Assembly (NCBI GenBank): GCA_019083985.1
Contig: JAHRCV010000003.1
Location: forward strand, 390,818 to 454,817
DNA: 64,000 bases
Reading direction: 5' to 3'
DNA from: Rhizobiales bacterium TNE-4
GTDB taxonomy: Bacteria > Pseudomonadota > Alphaproteobacteria > Rhizobiales > Beijerinckiaceae
In this document: positions 29,151 through 40,300 of the stretch, piece by piece
Layout: the number at the start of each line of letters is the position of its first letter
How positions within the stretch are numbered: position 1 is the stretch's first letter
Made by a program: the position numbers and the translations under genes
Notes under the pieces: model-generated
Seen by the model: only the letters and a program-made list of their open reading frames with translations
Told to the model about the DNA's origin: nothing
Database searches by the model: none

Positions 29151-30629
29151 TCAGTTCACGGCGATCTGGTTGACAGCAGGGTCCGGAGCCTTCGCACGGA
29201 AGGCATCGGTCACGGCTTTCGCCGCGCGCAGCGATCCGGCATCCATAGTCTTGGCAATCTCATCGCGCTGGCGGGCGGCTTCGGCATCCCCCTGCGCGGC
29301 CGCCAGAGCAAACCAGCTATAGGCCGCGACTGGCTTTTTCTCGACACCAAGCCCACGCGCGGTGAGCGTGGCGAGATTAAATTGGCTGTCGCGCAACCCA
29401 TAATCGGCCGCGCGGCGGAACCATTCCGCAGCGAGCGCATAGTCAGGCTTGCCATCCGGCCCATCGGCATAAAGCACGCCGAGATTGTGCATGGCCCGGA
29501 CATGGCCCTTCTCAGCCGCGCGTTGGTAAAGCGCGCGCGCCAGAGCCGGGTTCTTCGGGGTGCCTTGGCCGCGTTCATAGAGAAGCGCGAGGCGGAATTG
29601 CGCCGCAGGCATGTCGCCAGCCTTCTCAAACAGCACGATAGCGCCGCGGAAATCGCGTGCCGGGCCATCCGCCAGCCGGACGCCAGCTTGATAGGCAGCG
29701 ATGCCACTCACATCGTCCATCGGGCGTGCGGCCGTCACGGTGGCAGGTTGTGGCGCGACCGGCGGTGCTGAAATCGGTGTCGCCACAGGGACGGGTGCAG
29801 CTGCATAAGCGGGCACCGGTGAAGGTTGTGCCGCGGGCGCATAGACGCCCACATAATCCTGTCTCTGCGGCGCAGGTGCTGGTGCAGCGCCCTGCGGGGC
29901 GGGTGGCGTGCTAGCGCGTGTCCCCTGCCGGATTGAGCCGGTGATATCCGTCAGTTTTGGTGAGAATTGCGTCACGCTTTGTGCCAGCACAACGGCGATC
30001 GTGACGGCTGCTGCAACACTGGTCAGCGGATGACGGCTCACAAACTGGCTGCCGGGCCAGGTTTTGCCTCCCCGCACGCCCGCATGCGGTGGACGGGCCG
30101 GTTCTAGTCGGGGTACGCCAATCTGGCCGGGCAGGGGGCGCGGTCCTGCCGGGCGTGCCGCCCGGCGACCAAAAGCCGGCGGCGGCTCTGCAACCGGCCC
30201 GGGCACGGGTGCGCGCGCGGATGGCGCTGTTTCAGGCTCCGTTCCGGTCAAATTCATGTGGTAGATCAGATCGTCGAGCGAGCGGCGGATCGAGCGGAGG
30301 AGCCGCATTTCGGCTTCGCCGAGGCTGCGATCAGCATGGAGTGTCGCGATCTTGTCGGACAGATCAGCAATCGCTTCCGTGAGGCGGTGGGAATCCATGC
30401 GGTCCGCCAATTGATCGATACTGTCCTGAAGTGTTTGAAATTCCGTTCGAAAGGGCGTGTTGAGCGGCGTTACATTACGGTGATCAAGCGGCTCGGGCTC
30501 GCGCAGATGCGGTCTTGGGCGGGCTTTGAGATCGGCGAGAATTTGATCGAGCCGTGTTCCTGGCTCAGGCCGGTGCGGTGAATCGTAAGGCTCCGCATAT
30601 GCGTTTGTGCTGTTCGCCCACTGAGCCAT
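29151..30629 (-). CDS. SEL1-repeat protein with coiled-coil N terminus and one membrane span
   Basis: A 492-residue protein. Residues about 60-140 are a charged coiled-coil-like region. A Pro/Ala-rich stretch precedes one membrane span at about 205-225, and a Pro/Gln/Ala-rich disordered part follows it. The C-terminal 170 residues are SEL1-type repeats (GTPKNPALARALYQRAAEKG, GKPDYALAAEWFRRAADYG). The layout resembles polarity and envelope-assembly proteins such as PodJ or ExoR-like SEL1 proteins of alphaproteobacteria, but I do not claim orthology. The ATG at 30629 was chosen because the upstream 20 residues lack domain character. Confidence 0.85.
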   Translation of the reverse strand: MAQWANSTNAYAEPYDSPHRPEPGTRLDQILADLKARPRPHLREPEPLDHRNVTPLNTPFRTEFQTLQDSIDQLADRMDSHRLTEAIADLSDKIATLHADRSLGEAEMRLLRSIRRSLDDLIYHMNLTGTEPETAPSARAPVPGPVAEPPPAFGRRAARPAGPRPLPGQIGVPRLEPARPPHAGVRGGKTWPGSQFVSRHPLTSVAAAVTIAVVLAQSVTQFSPKLTDITGSIRQGTRASTPPAPQGAAPAPAPQRQDYVGVYAPAAQPSPVPAYAAAPVPVATPISAPPVAPQPATVTAARPMDDVSGIAAYQAGVRLADGPARDFRGAIVLFEKAGDMPAAQFRLALLYERGQGTPKNPALARALYQRAAEKGHVRAMHNLGVLYADGPDGKPDYALAAEWFRRAADYGLRDSQFNLATLTARGLGVEKKPVAAYSWFALAAAQGDAEAARQRDEIAKTMDAGSLRAAKAVTDAFRAKAPDPAVNQIAVN

Positions 30630-30787
30630 GGTCAAAAAATCCGTGATGACAAAACCGAAATGAAAAACGCTCGTTCGGAAACAATGCAAAATCAGGGTAA
30701 AGAATTGATAAATGAGTTTTGATGACGCATTTCGGGTTGTTCCGCCTGTTGCGTGGCACGCAGTTGAGCGGCTCGGTTTATTGTAAC

Positions 30788-30808
30788 CGTAAGTAACGTC
30801 TCCTTACG
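30788..30808. promoter_or_regulatory. inverted repeat upstream of merR-like gene
   Basis: CGTAAG and CTTACG lie nine bases apart, 92 bases before the MerR-family start. MerR regulators often bind such repeats, and fatty-acid or branched-chain catabolic MerR proteins are known to use TTACG/CGTAA-type half sites. Its role here is inferred. Confidence 0.4.
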
Positions 30809-30899
30809 TCGGCTTTCATCGCCAGACGCTGAGAGATCGCTTAGTCAGATTGCGACACCGGCGACAGTTCGCCGAATCTTATCAGGTCAGGAAAACTGT

Positions 30900-31307
30900 A
30901 TGTTGCGTGATGGTCAGAAGGCGGGACAGGCGGACAAGACTGTTCCCATGCATGCCGAAGGCGAAAGCGCTTTCACAATCGGCGATCTTGCTCGCGAATT
31001 CGGCGTAACGTTGCGCACGCTGCGTTTCTATGAGGATCGTGGCCTCATTTCGCCCCGCCGCTCAGGTATGACGCGCCTCTACAACGAAAAAGCGCGGGCC
31101 CGCCTCGCTCTGATCCTGAAGGGCAAGCACCTCGGTTTCACCCTCACCGAAATCCGCGCGATGTTGGAATCGGAAGAAGGCGGCGGCGATCTCAAGCTGA
31201 CCCCCGAACAGATCGTCGAGCAGATCGCTCATCTCGAGCAACAGAAGATTGATATCGACAAGGCCATCGCCGAATTGCGCGCGCAACAGAAGCGTTTGCA
31301 GGGCTAA
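30900..31307 (+). CDS. MerR family transcriptional regulator of the fatty-acid oxidation block
   Basis: A 135-residue MerR-type regulator. The winged helix-turn-helix begins at about residue 25 with FTIGDLAREFGVTLRTLRFY, followed by the wing EDRGLISPRRSGMTRLY. A C-terminal dimerisation coiled coil runs from about 95 to 132. There are no Cys residues, so metal sensing is unlikely. It lies just before an acyl-CoA dehydrogenase, thiolase and hydratase/dehydrogenase set on the same strand. Such a neighbour suggests that it controls these genes in response to an acyl-CoA, though a terminator separates them. Confidence 0.9.
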   Translation: MLRDGQKAGQADKTVPMHAEGESAFTIGDLAREFGVTLRTLRFYEDRGLISPRRSGMTRLYNEKARARLALILKGKHLGFTLTEIRAMLESEEGGGDLKLTPEQIVEQIAHLEQQKIDIDKAIAELRAQQKRLQG

Positions 31308-31333
31308 GCCCAAACTCTCGTAAAAGTTGAATA

Positions 31334-31360
31334 AAAACCCCGCCTCGCGCGGGGTTTTTT
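31334..31360 (+). terminator. rho-independent terminator after merR-like gene
   Basis: A ten-base perfect stem AAAACCCCGC / GCGGGGTTTT with a five-base loop and a run of six T residues. It isolates the regulator from the acyl-CoA dehydrogenase transcript, which therefore needs its own promoter between about 31361 and 31434. Confidence 0.9.
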
Positions 31361-31434
31361 CGTTTGGCAGCTTCATGATTTCGACATAGTTTAGAGGTGA
31401 ACTATCTCGAGCTAAGCCATACGGAGCCTGAGCC

Positions 31435-33216
31435 ATGGTGCATTACCAAGCCCCGATCGGGTCCTACGCCTTTTTGTTTCATGATGTTTTTGCAGTTGAG
31501 CACCTCCCCGGCCTGCCTGGTGCCGCTGATTTCACGCGCGACACCACGGAAGCCGTGTTGGAGGAAGCTGGCCGGCTCGCCACCGAACGATTTCTGCCGC
31601 TGAATAGTGCGGGCGACCGGATCGGCTGCACGCGCAGCAAGGATGGGGTTACTACACCACCTGGCTTCAAAGACGCTTATGACGCCTTTGCCCAAGGCGG
31701 CTGGATCGGATTGGCAGCCGATCCGGCTTATGGCGGCCAAGGCCTGCCCTATGCGTTGGGGACCGCCGTCAATGAATTGGTGACGGCCGCCAATATGGCG
31801 CTCGCCATGGTGCCGGGCCTGACCATGGGCGCGATTGCCGCCATCGCGGCCAATGGCAGCGACGAACAGAAGCAATTTTACCTCCCGCACATGCTCTCCG
31901 GCCGTTGGACCGGCACAATGAACCTCACGGAACCGCAATGCGGTACCGATCTCGGCCTGATCCGGACGCGTGCTACGCCGAAGGGCGATGGTACCTATCG
32001 CATCAATGGCGCGAAGATCTTCATCTCGGCGGGCGATCACGATCTCGCCGACAACATCATCCACCTCGTGTTGGCGCGGATCGATGGTGCACCGGCGGGG
32101 ACGTCGGGGCTCTCTCTCTTCATCGTGCCGAAATTCAAGATCGGTGCCGATGGCAGCAATGGCGCGCCAAACGGCGTCACGTGTACAGCCGTCGAACATA
32201 AGATGGGCATTCACGGCAATCCGACCTGCGCCATGGCGTATGAGGATTCCGTCGGTACCTTACTCGGACAAGAAGGTAAGGGCCTCGCCGGCATGTTCGT
32301 CATGATGAACGAGGCGCGCCTTGGTGTGGGCGTGCAAGGCCTCGCTCTCTCCGATATCGCAACCCAAAACGCGATCCATTATGCACGTGACCGTGTGCAA
32401 GGCCGCGCCCTCTCAGGCCAACGCGAGCCCGGCTCTGCTGCTGATCCGATCCGCCGTCATGCCGATGTGCGCCGCATGATTTACAACGGTCTCGGCTTTA
32501 ATGAGGCCGCACGCGCGATGATTGTGCGCGCTGCGCTCGACAGTGATATCGCCCATCACGCATCCGATCCCGAATTGCGTCGCAAGGCCGCCGACCGGTT
32601 GGGCCTGCTCACGCCCATCATCAAGGGCGTCTTTACTGATCGCGGCTTTCAAAATGCCGTCGATGCGCAGCAGGTCTTTGGTGGCCACGGTTACATCGCT
32701 GAGTGGGGGGTCGAGCAATTCGTGCGCGATGCCCGCATTGCGATGATCTATGAAGGAACGAACGGCATTCAGGCCCTGGATTTCATCGGTCGCAAAATGC
32801 CCGCCGATGGCGGCCGCGCGCTCAAAGCCTTCATAACCGATGTGATGGCCGATATCGCACGCACCTCGGCCGATGAAACGCTCGGCCAATTCGGCAGGGC
32901 TTTGGCGCAGGCCCTCGGCGCGGCGCAGAAAGCCGCCTTCGTTCTGGCTGAAAATGGCAAGGCCAATCCGGATGATGCCGGTGCCGGGGCGCTCGACATG
33001 CTGCATGTCGCTGGCCTCATCGCTCTGGGTCAGATGTGGCTTCTCATTCTCGAAGCTGCGCTGCGCACACCCGAAGCGCCAGAAACTCAAGCCCGCCTCC
33101 TCAATGCGCAGTTCTTCTTCGAGCGCATTTTGCCCGAGACACGCACGCGTGTTGCGCGCATCATGATGCCGAGCGCTGGCATGATGGCGTTCCACCCCGT
33201 GCTCGATGCCGCCTGA
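31435..33216 (+). CDS. acyl-CoA dehydrogenase, long DmdC/FadE-like type
   Basis: An FAD enzyme of 593 residues that oxidises an acyl-CoA to the 2-enoyl-CoA. Compared with ordinary 380-residue enzymes it has an extra N-terminal segment and a C-terminal acyl-CoA dehydrogenase-like extension, as in DmdC and related proteins. FAD/substrate segments are MNLTEPQCGTDLG and the later GHGYIAEWG. The catalytic base is expected at Glu440 in MIYEGTNGIQ. It is first of a three-gene beta-oxidation set and sits 12 bases from the thiolase. Chain-length preference cannot be told from sequence by eye. Confidence 0.93.
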   Translation: MVHYQAPIGSYAFLFHDVFAVEHLPGLPGAADFTRDTTEAVLEEAGRLATERFLPLNSAGDRIGCTRSKDGVTTPPGFKDAYDAFAQGGWIGLAADPAYGGQGLPYALGTAVNELVTAANMALAMVPGLTMGAIAAIAANGSDEQKQFYLPHMLSGRWTGTMNLTEPQCGTDLGLIRTRATPKGDGTYRINGAKIFISAGDHDLADNIIHLVLARIDGAPAGTSGLSLFIVPKFKIGADGSNGAPNGVTCTAVEHKMGIHGNPTCAMAYEDSVGTLLGQEGKGLAGMFVMMNEARLGVGVQGLALSDIATQNAIHYARDRVQGRALSGQREPGSAADPIRRHADVRRMIYNGLGFNEAARAMIVRAALDSDIAHHASDPELRRKAADRLGLLTPIIKGVFTDRGFQNAVDAQQVFGGHGYIAEWGVEQFVRDARIAMIYEGTNGIQALDFIGRKMPADGGRALKAFITDVMADIARTSADETLGQFGRALAQALGAAQKAAFVLAENGKANPDDAGAGALDMLHVAGLIALGQMWLLILEAALRTPEAPETQARLLNAQFFFERILPETRTRVARIMMPSAGMMAFHPVLDAA

Positions 33217-33228
33217 AAGGAATGAGAA

Positions 33229-34437
33229 ATGGCCGAAGCTTACGTGTTCGATCATGTCAGGACACCGCGCGGGCGCGGCAAGGTGGATGGTGCGCTGCAT
33301 GAGGTGCCGACGATCAGGCTCGCCGAAACGGTGCTCCGCGCCGTGCGCGAGCGCAATGGAGTGGAGGCCGAAGCGATCGATGATGTCGTGCTCGGTTGCG
33401 TCGATCCAGTCGGTGAGGCCGGGGGCGATATCGCACGCGCCGCAGCACTTCTGGCTGATTATGGAAATACTGTTCCGGGTGTGCAGCTCAACCGGTTTTG
33501 TGCCTCAGGACTCGATGCGGTGAACTTTGCCGCTGCGCAGATCATGTCCGGCCAGCAAGACATGGCGGTGGCAGGTGGCGTTGAATCGATGAGCCGCGTC
33601 GGCATGGCGGCTTCGGGCGGTGCGTGGCCCTCCGATCCTGAGATCGCGATCAAATCCTACTTCATGCCGCAAGGGATTTCGGCTGATCTGATCGCCACGA
33701 AATATGGCTTCGACCGCAATGATTGCGATGCTTATGCCGTGGAAAGTCAGCGCCGCGCCGCGCAAGCTTGGAACGAAAATCGCTTCGAACGTTCCATCGC
33801 GCCCGTCAAAGACATCAACGGCCTAATCATTCTCGCGCATGATGAACACATGCGGCCCGAGGCCTCCATGCAATCGCTCGCGGCCATCAAACCAGCTTTT
33901 GCCATGTTCGGTGAACAAGGCGGCTTCAATGCGGTGGCCATTCAGGCCCATCCCGAAATTGAAGCGATCAACCATGTGCATCATGCAGGCAATTCATCCG
34001 GCATTGTCGATGGTGCCGCAGCCGTGTTGCTGGGAACGAAAGAGGCTGGCGCTGCGCAGGGGCTCAAGCCACGCGCGAAAATCCGTGCCTTTGCCAATAT
34101 TGGCTCCGAGCCCGCTCTCATGCTGACCGGGCCCGTCGATGTCACCCGCAAATTGCTCGCCCGCGCCGGTATGGCGATCGGCGATATTGATCTCTTCGAA
34201 ATCAACGAAGCGTTTGCGTCGGTTGTCCTGCGTTACATGCAGGCATTCGATCTCGATCACGCCAAAGTCAACCCGAGTGGCGGCGCAATTGCTTTCGGGC
34301 ATCCGCTCGGTGCCACCGGTGCCATGATCTTCGGCATGGCCATTGATGAACTGGAACGCACCGGTAAATCAACGGCGCTCGTCACACTTTGTATCGGTGC
34401 CGGCATGGGCACAGCCACCATCATCGAACGCGTGTGA
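33229..34437 (+). CDS. acetyl-CoA C-acyltransferase (thiolase)
   Basis: Catalyses the final, thiolytic step of beta-oxidation. The 402-residue protein has the nucleophile Cys91 in [10 protein letters not shown], the EINEAFA segment, the catalytic His of [15 protein letters not shown], and the second Cys near the end in CIGAGMG. It lies between the acyl-CoA dehydrogenase and the fused hydratase/dehydrogenase, nine bases before the latter. Its partnering with a FadB-like protein suggests a trifunctional-type complex, degrading rather than making acetoacetyl-CoA. Confidence 0.95.
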   Translation: MAEAYVFDHVRTPRGRGKVDGALHEVPTIRLAETVLRAVRERNGVEAEAIDDVVLGCVDPVGEAGGDIARAAALLADYGNTVPGVQLNRFCASGLDAVNFAAAQIMSGQQDMAVAGGVESMSRVGMAASGGAWPSDPEIAIKSYFMPQGISADLIATKYGFDRNDCDAYAVESQRRAAQAWNENRFERSIAPVKDINGLIILAHDEHMRPEASMQSLAAIKPAFAMFGEQGGFNAVAIQAHPEIEAINHVHHAGNSSGIVDGAAAVLLGTKEAGAAQGLKPRAKIRAFANIGSEPALMLTGPVDVTRKLLARAGMAIGDIDLFEINEAFASVVLRYMQAFDLDHAKVNPSGGAIAFGHPLGATGAMIFGMAIDELERTGKSTALVTLCIGAGMGTATIIERV

Positions 34438-34446
34438 GGTCGCATT

Positions 34447-36657
34447 ATGGATAAGAACGCGCTCAAACAATTTCGCTTCACCCTCGATCATGATGGCATC
34501 GCACTCATTGAATGGGACATGCCCGGCCGCTCGATGAACGTCTTCACTGAGGACGTCATTCGCGAATTATCAATGATTGTTGATCACGTCGCGAGCGACC
34601 CCGCTATTAAGGGTGCTATCATCGCCTCGGGCAAACCGGATTCGTTTTCTGGCGGCGCTGACCTGACAATGCTTGAGGGCATTGCGCGGCGCTATGCTGA
34701 GACGGCGAAGATCAAGGGCGAAGAGACGGCAATCCGCGAATTTTACGACGAGACACGCCATCTCACACTCTTGTTCCGAAGGATCGAAACATGCGGCAAG
34801 CCTTTTGTGGCCGCAATCAATGGGATTTGCGTTGGTGGCGCGTTCGAAATGTCGCTTGCCTGCCATCGTCGTATCGTGACGTCCCATCCCAAAACGCGTG
34901 TTGGTCTGCCGGAAATCAAAGTGGGTATTTTCCCTGGCGGTGGCGGTACGCAGCGCGTTGCCCGCCTGATGCCAACCGATCATGCTTTGCAGCTTCTGTT
35001 CAAGGGCGATCAGATCAAGCCAGAAATGGCCCTGAAGTTTGGCCTTGTGCATGAGGTGGTCCGGCCTGAGGATTTGCTCGATGCGGCACGGACTGCGTTG
35101 CGCAAAGGCATCTCGCCCGTGGCACCGTGGGATGAAGAGAAATTCAAGCTCCCTTCAAACAAAGTATTTTCGCCACAGGGCATGATGATTTGGCCCGCGG
35201 CCAATGCCATTTATCGCCGCGAAACCTACGACAATTATCCGGCAGCAAAAGCCATTCTGCAAAGTGTGCATGAAGGCCTGCAATTGCCAATGGATCAGGC
35301 GCTGACCGTCGAAAGTCGGTGGTTCGCCCATGTGTTACGTACGCCGCAAGCGCGCGCCATGATCCGCTCGTTGTTCGTCTCAATGCAGGACATCAACAAG
35401 GGAGCGCGTCGCCCGAAAGATCAACCACCCACCGAGATCAAGAAGCTGGGTGTTGTGGGTGCTGGTTTCATGGGTCAAGGAATTGCGTCGGTGGCAGCGC
35501 GCGCGGGCATCGAGGTCGTGATGATCGATCGCGACAAAGAGAGCGCTAAGAAGGGTCGCTCGGCCATTGAAGCGAAGATTGCCGAAAGCGTGGGAAAAGG
35601 GCGCGTGCCGCCGGACAAGGCGTTCGAAACCATCAGCCGTATCAAGGCCAGCGGTGATTATGCGGCGCTTGCAGGTTGCGATCTCGTGATCGAAGCGGTG
35701 TTCGAGGATCCAAAAGTAAAGGCGGAAACGCTCGCACGCATCGCGGCGATTGTGGGCGATACGGTGATTGCCTCAAACACGTCAACGCTTCCCATCAGCG
35801 GATTGGCGAAGGCGGTGCCGGACGCAACCCATTTTATTGGTATCCATTTCTTCTCACCTGTTGAGAAGATGATGCTGGTCGAAATCATTATGGGGAAACA
35901 GACGGGCGGCCGTGCGCTCGCGACCGCGCTCGATTTCGTTCGCAAGATTGGCAAGACGCCCATCGTCGTCAATGACGCGCGCGGCTTCTATGCCAATCGC
36001 TGCGTCGGAGCCTATATCCGCGAAGGCCATCTGATGCTGGAGGAAGGCGTTCCGCCAGCGATGATCGAGAATGTCGCGCGCATGGCGGGCATGCCTGTCG
36101 GTCCGCTTGCTCTCAATGATGAGGTCGGGATTGATCTTGCCTGGCGCATCGTGAAGGCCACCGAAGCGCAGGAAGGTGCGGGCGCTGTTGATCCGCGTCA
36201 GGCTGCAGTCCTCCAAGCACTGGTTGAAAAGGACGGCCGTTATGGCCGGAAAAACGGCAAAGGCTTCTATGACTACCCTGCCGAAGGGGCGAAGCGCCTC
36301 TGGCCGGGCTTGGCCGCCTTCGCAGCGGCACGGCGTGATCCCGATGCCATCGATGTCGAGACGCTGAAGCGTCGGTTTCTCGTTGTTCAAGCGCTGGAAG
36401 CTGCACGCACCTATCTCGATGGCATCGTCACCGATCCGCGTGAGGCTGATGTCGGTGCTATTCTAGGCTTCGGCTTTGCGCCCTTCACGGGCGGGCCTCT
36501 CTCGATGATCGATGGCATGGGCGTGGGACGCTTCAACGCGCTGTGCGACGGTCTCCGCGCTGTCTATGGCGCGCGGTTTGACGTGCCGCAGGGCCTGCGC
36601 GATATGGAGGCACGAGGAGCAACCTTCTACGGCGAGGCGCAGCGCGCCGCGGCGTAG
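34447..36657 (+). CDS. 3-hydroxyacyl-CoA dehydrogenase / enoyl-CoA hydratase (FadB/FadJ-like)
   Basis: A bifunctional beta-oxidation enzyme of 736 residues. The N-terminal hydratase domain (about 1-200) has the oxyanion segment [17 protein letters not shown] and [18 protein letters not shown], with the two expected Glu residues. The dehydrogenase begins near residue 333 with the NAD loop [15 protein letters not shown]. Its catalytic His is in [14 protein letters not shown], and two C-terminal 3HCDH domains follow. It completes the acyl-CoA dehydrogenase-thiolase-hydratase set and supplies two of the four steps. Confidence 0.95.
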   Translation: MDKNALKQFRFTLDHDGIALIEWDMPGRSMNVFTEDVIRELSMIVDHVASDPAIKGAIIASGKPDSFSGGADLTMLEGIARRYAETAKIKGEETAIREFYDETRHLTLLFRRIETCGKPFVAAINGICVGGAFEMSLACHRRIVTSHPKTRVGLPEIKVGIFPGGGGTQRVARLMPTDHALQLLFKGDQIKPEMALKFGLVHEVVRPEDLLDAARTALRKGISPVAPWDEEKFKLPSNKVFSPQGMMIWPAANAIYRRETYDNYPAAKAILQSVHEGLQLPMDQALTVESRWFAHVLRTPQARAMIRSLFVSMQDINKGARRPKDQPPTEIKKLGVVGAGFMGQGIASVAARAGIEVVMIDRDKESAKKGRSAIEAKIAESVGKGRVPPDKAFETISRIKASGDYAALAGCDLVIEAVFEDPKVKAETLARIAAIVGDTVIASNTSTLPISGLAKAVPDATHFIGIHFFSPVEKMMLVEIIMGKQTGGRALATALDFVRKIGKTPIVVNDARGFYANRCVGAYIREGHLMLEEGVPPAMIENVARMAGMPVGPLALNDEVGIDLAWRIVKATEAQEGAGAVDPRQAAVLQALVEKDGRYGRKNGKGFYDYPAEGAKRLWPGLAAFAAARRDPDAIDVETLKRRFLVVQALEAARTYLDGIVTDPREADVGAILGFGFAPFTGGPLSMIDGMGVGRFNALCDGLRAVYGARFDVPQGLRDMEARGATFYGEAQRAAA

Positions 36658-36681
36658 AGCCAGGCGGAAGGCGTGAGGCAC

Positions 36682-37305
36682 GTGTCAGAACAGATCGATT
36701 ATTTCTTCTCGCTCGCCTCGCCTTGGGCTTATCTCGGCCACGCCAAATTCGTTGCGATGACCCGGGCCCATGGGCTCAGCATCAATTATTGCCCTGTCCA
36801 TCTGCCCGATGTGTTTTCTGAGACGGGCGGTCTCCCCTTGCCGAAGCGCCATCCCGCGCGGCAACGCTATCGCCTGCTCGAGATGCAGCGCTGGCGCGTC
36901 AAGCGTGATGTCGATCTGGTGATCTGGCCAAAATTCTGGCCATTCGACCATCAATTCGCTGATCGTACCGTGCTCGCGGCAGCCATGATGGGGCATGACC
37001 CGGCTGACTATCTCGAACTCTGTTTCCGCGGTGTTTGGGCGAATGATCTCAATCTCGGCGATCACGCCGTGCTCGAAGGGCTCGCGCGCCGTGCTGGCTT
37101 AGATCCCGTTGCCATTTTGGCTGCGGCCGATAGCGCGATGGTGGTCGAGGCCTATCAAGGCAATGTTGGCAAAGCGATTGCGATGAATGTCATCGGCTCA
37201 CCCTGCTATGTCCGCCGTGGCGAAGTCTTTTGGGGTCAGGACCGTCTTGAATTACTCGAAGATGCAATTGTGAGCGACAGGCCACCTTACAGCGCTGACG
37301 TCTAA
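36682..37305 (+). CDS. 2-hydroxychromene-2-carboxylate isomerase family (kappa-class GST-like) protein
   Basis: A DsbA-fold enzyme of about 207 residues. The N-terminal IDYFFSLASPWAYLGHAKF segment with SPWAYLG is the hallmark of the HCCA isomerase/kappa GST family. The late GNVGKAIAMNVIGSPCYVRRGEVFWGQDR segment, seen as VIGSPCYV and FWGQDRLELLE, is equally typical. Two GTG starts are possible, at 36673 and 36682; I prefer the second. It follows the beta-oxidation set by 24 bases and may be co-transcribed. A naphthalene substrate should not be assumed; glutathione-dependent isomerisation is the safer inference. Confidence 0.88.
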   Translation: MSEQIDYFFSLASPWAYLGHAKFVAMTRAHGLSINYCPVHLPDVFSETGGLPLPKRHPARQRYRLLEMQRWRVKRDVDLVIWPKFWPFDHQFADRTVLAAAMMGHDPADYLELCFRGVWANDLNLGDHAVLEGLARRAGLDPVAILAAADSAMVVEAYQGNVGKAIAMNVIGSPCYVRRGEVFWGQDRLELLEDAIVSDRPPYSADV

Positions 37306-40300
37306 TCACTCGGCTGCCGTTCGCAGTGCGCGGGCTTGGGCAAGCAAAGAGCGAAGGGCAGCAGGCCGCAACGGCTTGTGCAGAACATGGATCGATTTTT
37401 CCGCCGCCGCATCGCGCACTTCTGGTGAACGATCTGCGGTGACGAGGATCGCGGGAATATCCATACCAAGCTTCCAGCGCAGCGCGACGATGGCTTCGAT
37501 CCCATCGCCATCATCGAGATGATAATCCGCCACAATGGCGTCCGGCGCTGATTTATACGGGCGGATCTCCGTCATCGCGTCTTTGAGATTGGGCGCTGTC
37601 ACCGCAACACAACCCCAGCCCGTCAAGAGCCGCTTCATGCCGTCGAGGATGGCAGGTTCATTGTCGATGGCGAGCACAAGCGTGCCGGCCAATGGCGCAC
37701 CAATCGTCGGGACGCTGACTGTCTCCTGATCTGTTTTCGGCAGCGCCTGCGTGATCGGTAGCGTGACCGAGAAACATGACCCGCGTCCCGGTTCCGATTG
37801 CAGGTCCACAGCATGGTCGAGCACGCGCGCAATCCGCTCAACAATCGAAAGACCAAGGCCCAAGCCGCGCGCCACGCGCGCCCCCTGTTCGAGCCGTTGA
37901 AATTCTTGGAATACTTCGCGACGTTTATGATCGGGAATGCCAAGGCCCGTATCCCAGACCTGAATGATTGCGCGCCCCTTATCGCGCCGCGCGCCGACCA
38001 GAACGCGCCCACGCGGCGTGTATTTGATCGCGTTTGAAATCAGGTTCTGCAAAAGGCGGCGCAGCAGGCGTCGATCGGAGCGGACGGCGAGCGATGTTTT
38101 CACGAAGACGAGATCAAGCCCCTTCTCCTTCGCAATCGGATCAAATTCACGCTTCAACTGCGCAAGGATATCGTCGATCCGGAACACGCCGATCTCGACT
38201 TGCATGGCACCCGCATCGAGGCGCGAAATATCGAGAAGCGCCGTCAGAATATCTTCAACCGCTTCGAGCGAGGCATTGATGTTTTCAGCGAGCGCCGGAT
38301 CATCCTGCGTCTGGGCGGTTTCAAGCAAGGTCGTCGCATAGAGGCGCGCCGCATTGAGTGGCTGCAGAATGTCATGGCTGGCGGCGGCCAGAAACCGCGT
38401 TTTCGATTGGTTGGCTTCTTCTGCTTCGCCTTTGGCGCGTTCAAGTTCGCCGTTCAGCCGCGTCAATTGTTCGGTACGCTCGACGACGCGTTTCTCAAGC
38501 GTCTCATTGGCGCGTTCGAGGGCTTCTTCCGCCAGCACTTGTTCGGTCACATCCGTATAGGTGGTGACGATGCCGCCATCCGGCATATGGGCAGAGCGAA
38601 TTTCGATCACGATGCCGCTGTTGCGCAGGCGCACACGCACGGGATCGTGATCATTGACGAAGCTTTCGAGCCGGTCAGCGATGTAATCATCCGGCGGGCC
38701 ATCGCCATAGGTGCCACGCTGCGCGTTAAAGCGGATGATTTCATCAAGGCCAACCCCCGTCCGCGTCAACGTATCGGGAAGCTGGAAGAGCGCTTGGAAT
38801 TCACGGTTCCAGCACATCAGCCGAAGATCGCGGTCGAACACGGTGATGCCCTGACGCGCGTGGTCGAGTGCGTGCTGCAGAAGGTCGCGATTATATTGGA
38901 TGGCGGCCGATGCGTCGTCGAGCAGTTTCAGCGCTGCTTTCTTCGTCACATTCCGGCGTCGTAACAGAAGTGTAATCACAAGACGTGATGAGGCCGCGCC
39001 AATCGCCGAAGCGAGTTCATGCTCCGCGAAGCGCAGAAGATGAATGTCGGCTTCCGCGCCGGGCTCTAAAGCCTGCCCACGTTTACGAGCAAAATCTGTG
39101 AAGGCCTCATGCGTGCGCTCCGTGCCGAGATAGCGCGCCACGGCTGTCTGCAGATCGCTGACACTCACCGAAGTGCGCCACAGCCGGAAGGCTTGGGCCA
39201 TCGCCGGTTTTTCGGAGGAGACGAATGCGCTGGCTTGCAACCGCTCAAGCGGCGTCGCGCTCGTCATAATCGAGACGCTGGTGAAGGCGAGAATGTTGAG
39301 GCTGAGGCTCCACAATGTGCCATGCACGATGCGGTCGAGGCTGCTCGGGCCGGGCGATAGAAAATCAAGCCCAAGCGTATCCTGAATATTGCCGAGAAGA
39401 ATAAAGAGCGGTTTCAGATCTTGAACCGACGGCAGCAGAAGCAGAACGGCCCACACGAAAATACCGGTTGTCAGCCCTGCGATCGCGCCTTTGGCGTTTG
39501 CACGCCGCCAATAGAGGCCTCCGAAAAAAGATGGCGCAATTTGCGATGTCGCCACAAAGGAAATGAGACCAATGGCGGCAAGGGCCTGTTCGGTCGAAGC
39601 GCGATAATAGGCATAGCTGAGCAGCATCGTGACGAGAATGGCGCCGCGCCTGATCATCAGCACGCGTCCACCCATGTCGCCTCCGCTTGCCGATGCGAGC
39701 ACGGCGCGTCGCCGTAACAAAACCGGCATCACAAGATCGTTCGACACCATGATTGCAAGGGCGACCGAGGCCACAATCACCATGGCGGTCGCGGCTGAGA
39801 GACCGCCAATAAACGCGATCAACGCGAGAATGGGCGCGCCGTGATAAAGCGGCAATTCAAGCACCGCCATGTCATGATCAATGCCGCCGGGCATCAGCAT
39901 GTCGGATGCAAGCGCAATCGGGATAACAAAGATATTGATGGCAACGATATAGAGCGGGAACGCCCACGCGCCGACTTTTACATCGTCTTCATTGCGGTTC
40001 TCGACAATGGTGACGTGAAACTGGCGCGGCAACAGAAGGATGATCGATCCCGACAGCAGTGCGATGACGATGAACGCAAGTGGGCCATTGCTGCGATCCA
40101 AGAGCGGTACGATGTCGTTGCGCTGTGCCGCCCGCGCGAAAATATCGGCGATACCATCAAACAGGCCGTAGCTGACAAAAAAGCCAACCGCGATGAAAGC
40201 CACGATCTTGATGATCGATTCAGCCGCAACCGCCAGCATCAACCCGTCTTGATGCTCCGTGGTATCGACTTGCCGGGTGCCGAAGGCCATGGCGAAAGCG

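Noticed and set aside
38200..38964. 254-codon plus-strand frame inside the hybrid kinase gene
   Set aside because: It is antisense to the PAS and HisKA domains, which are motif-complete.
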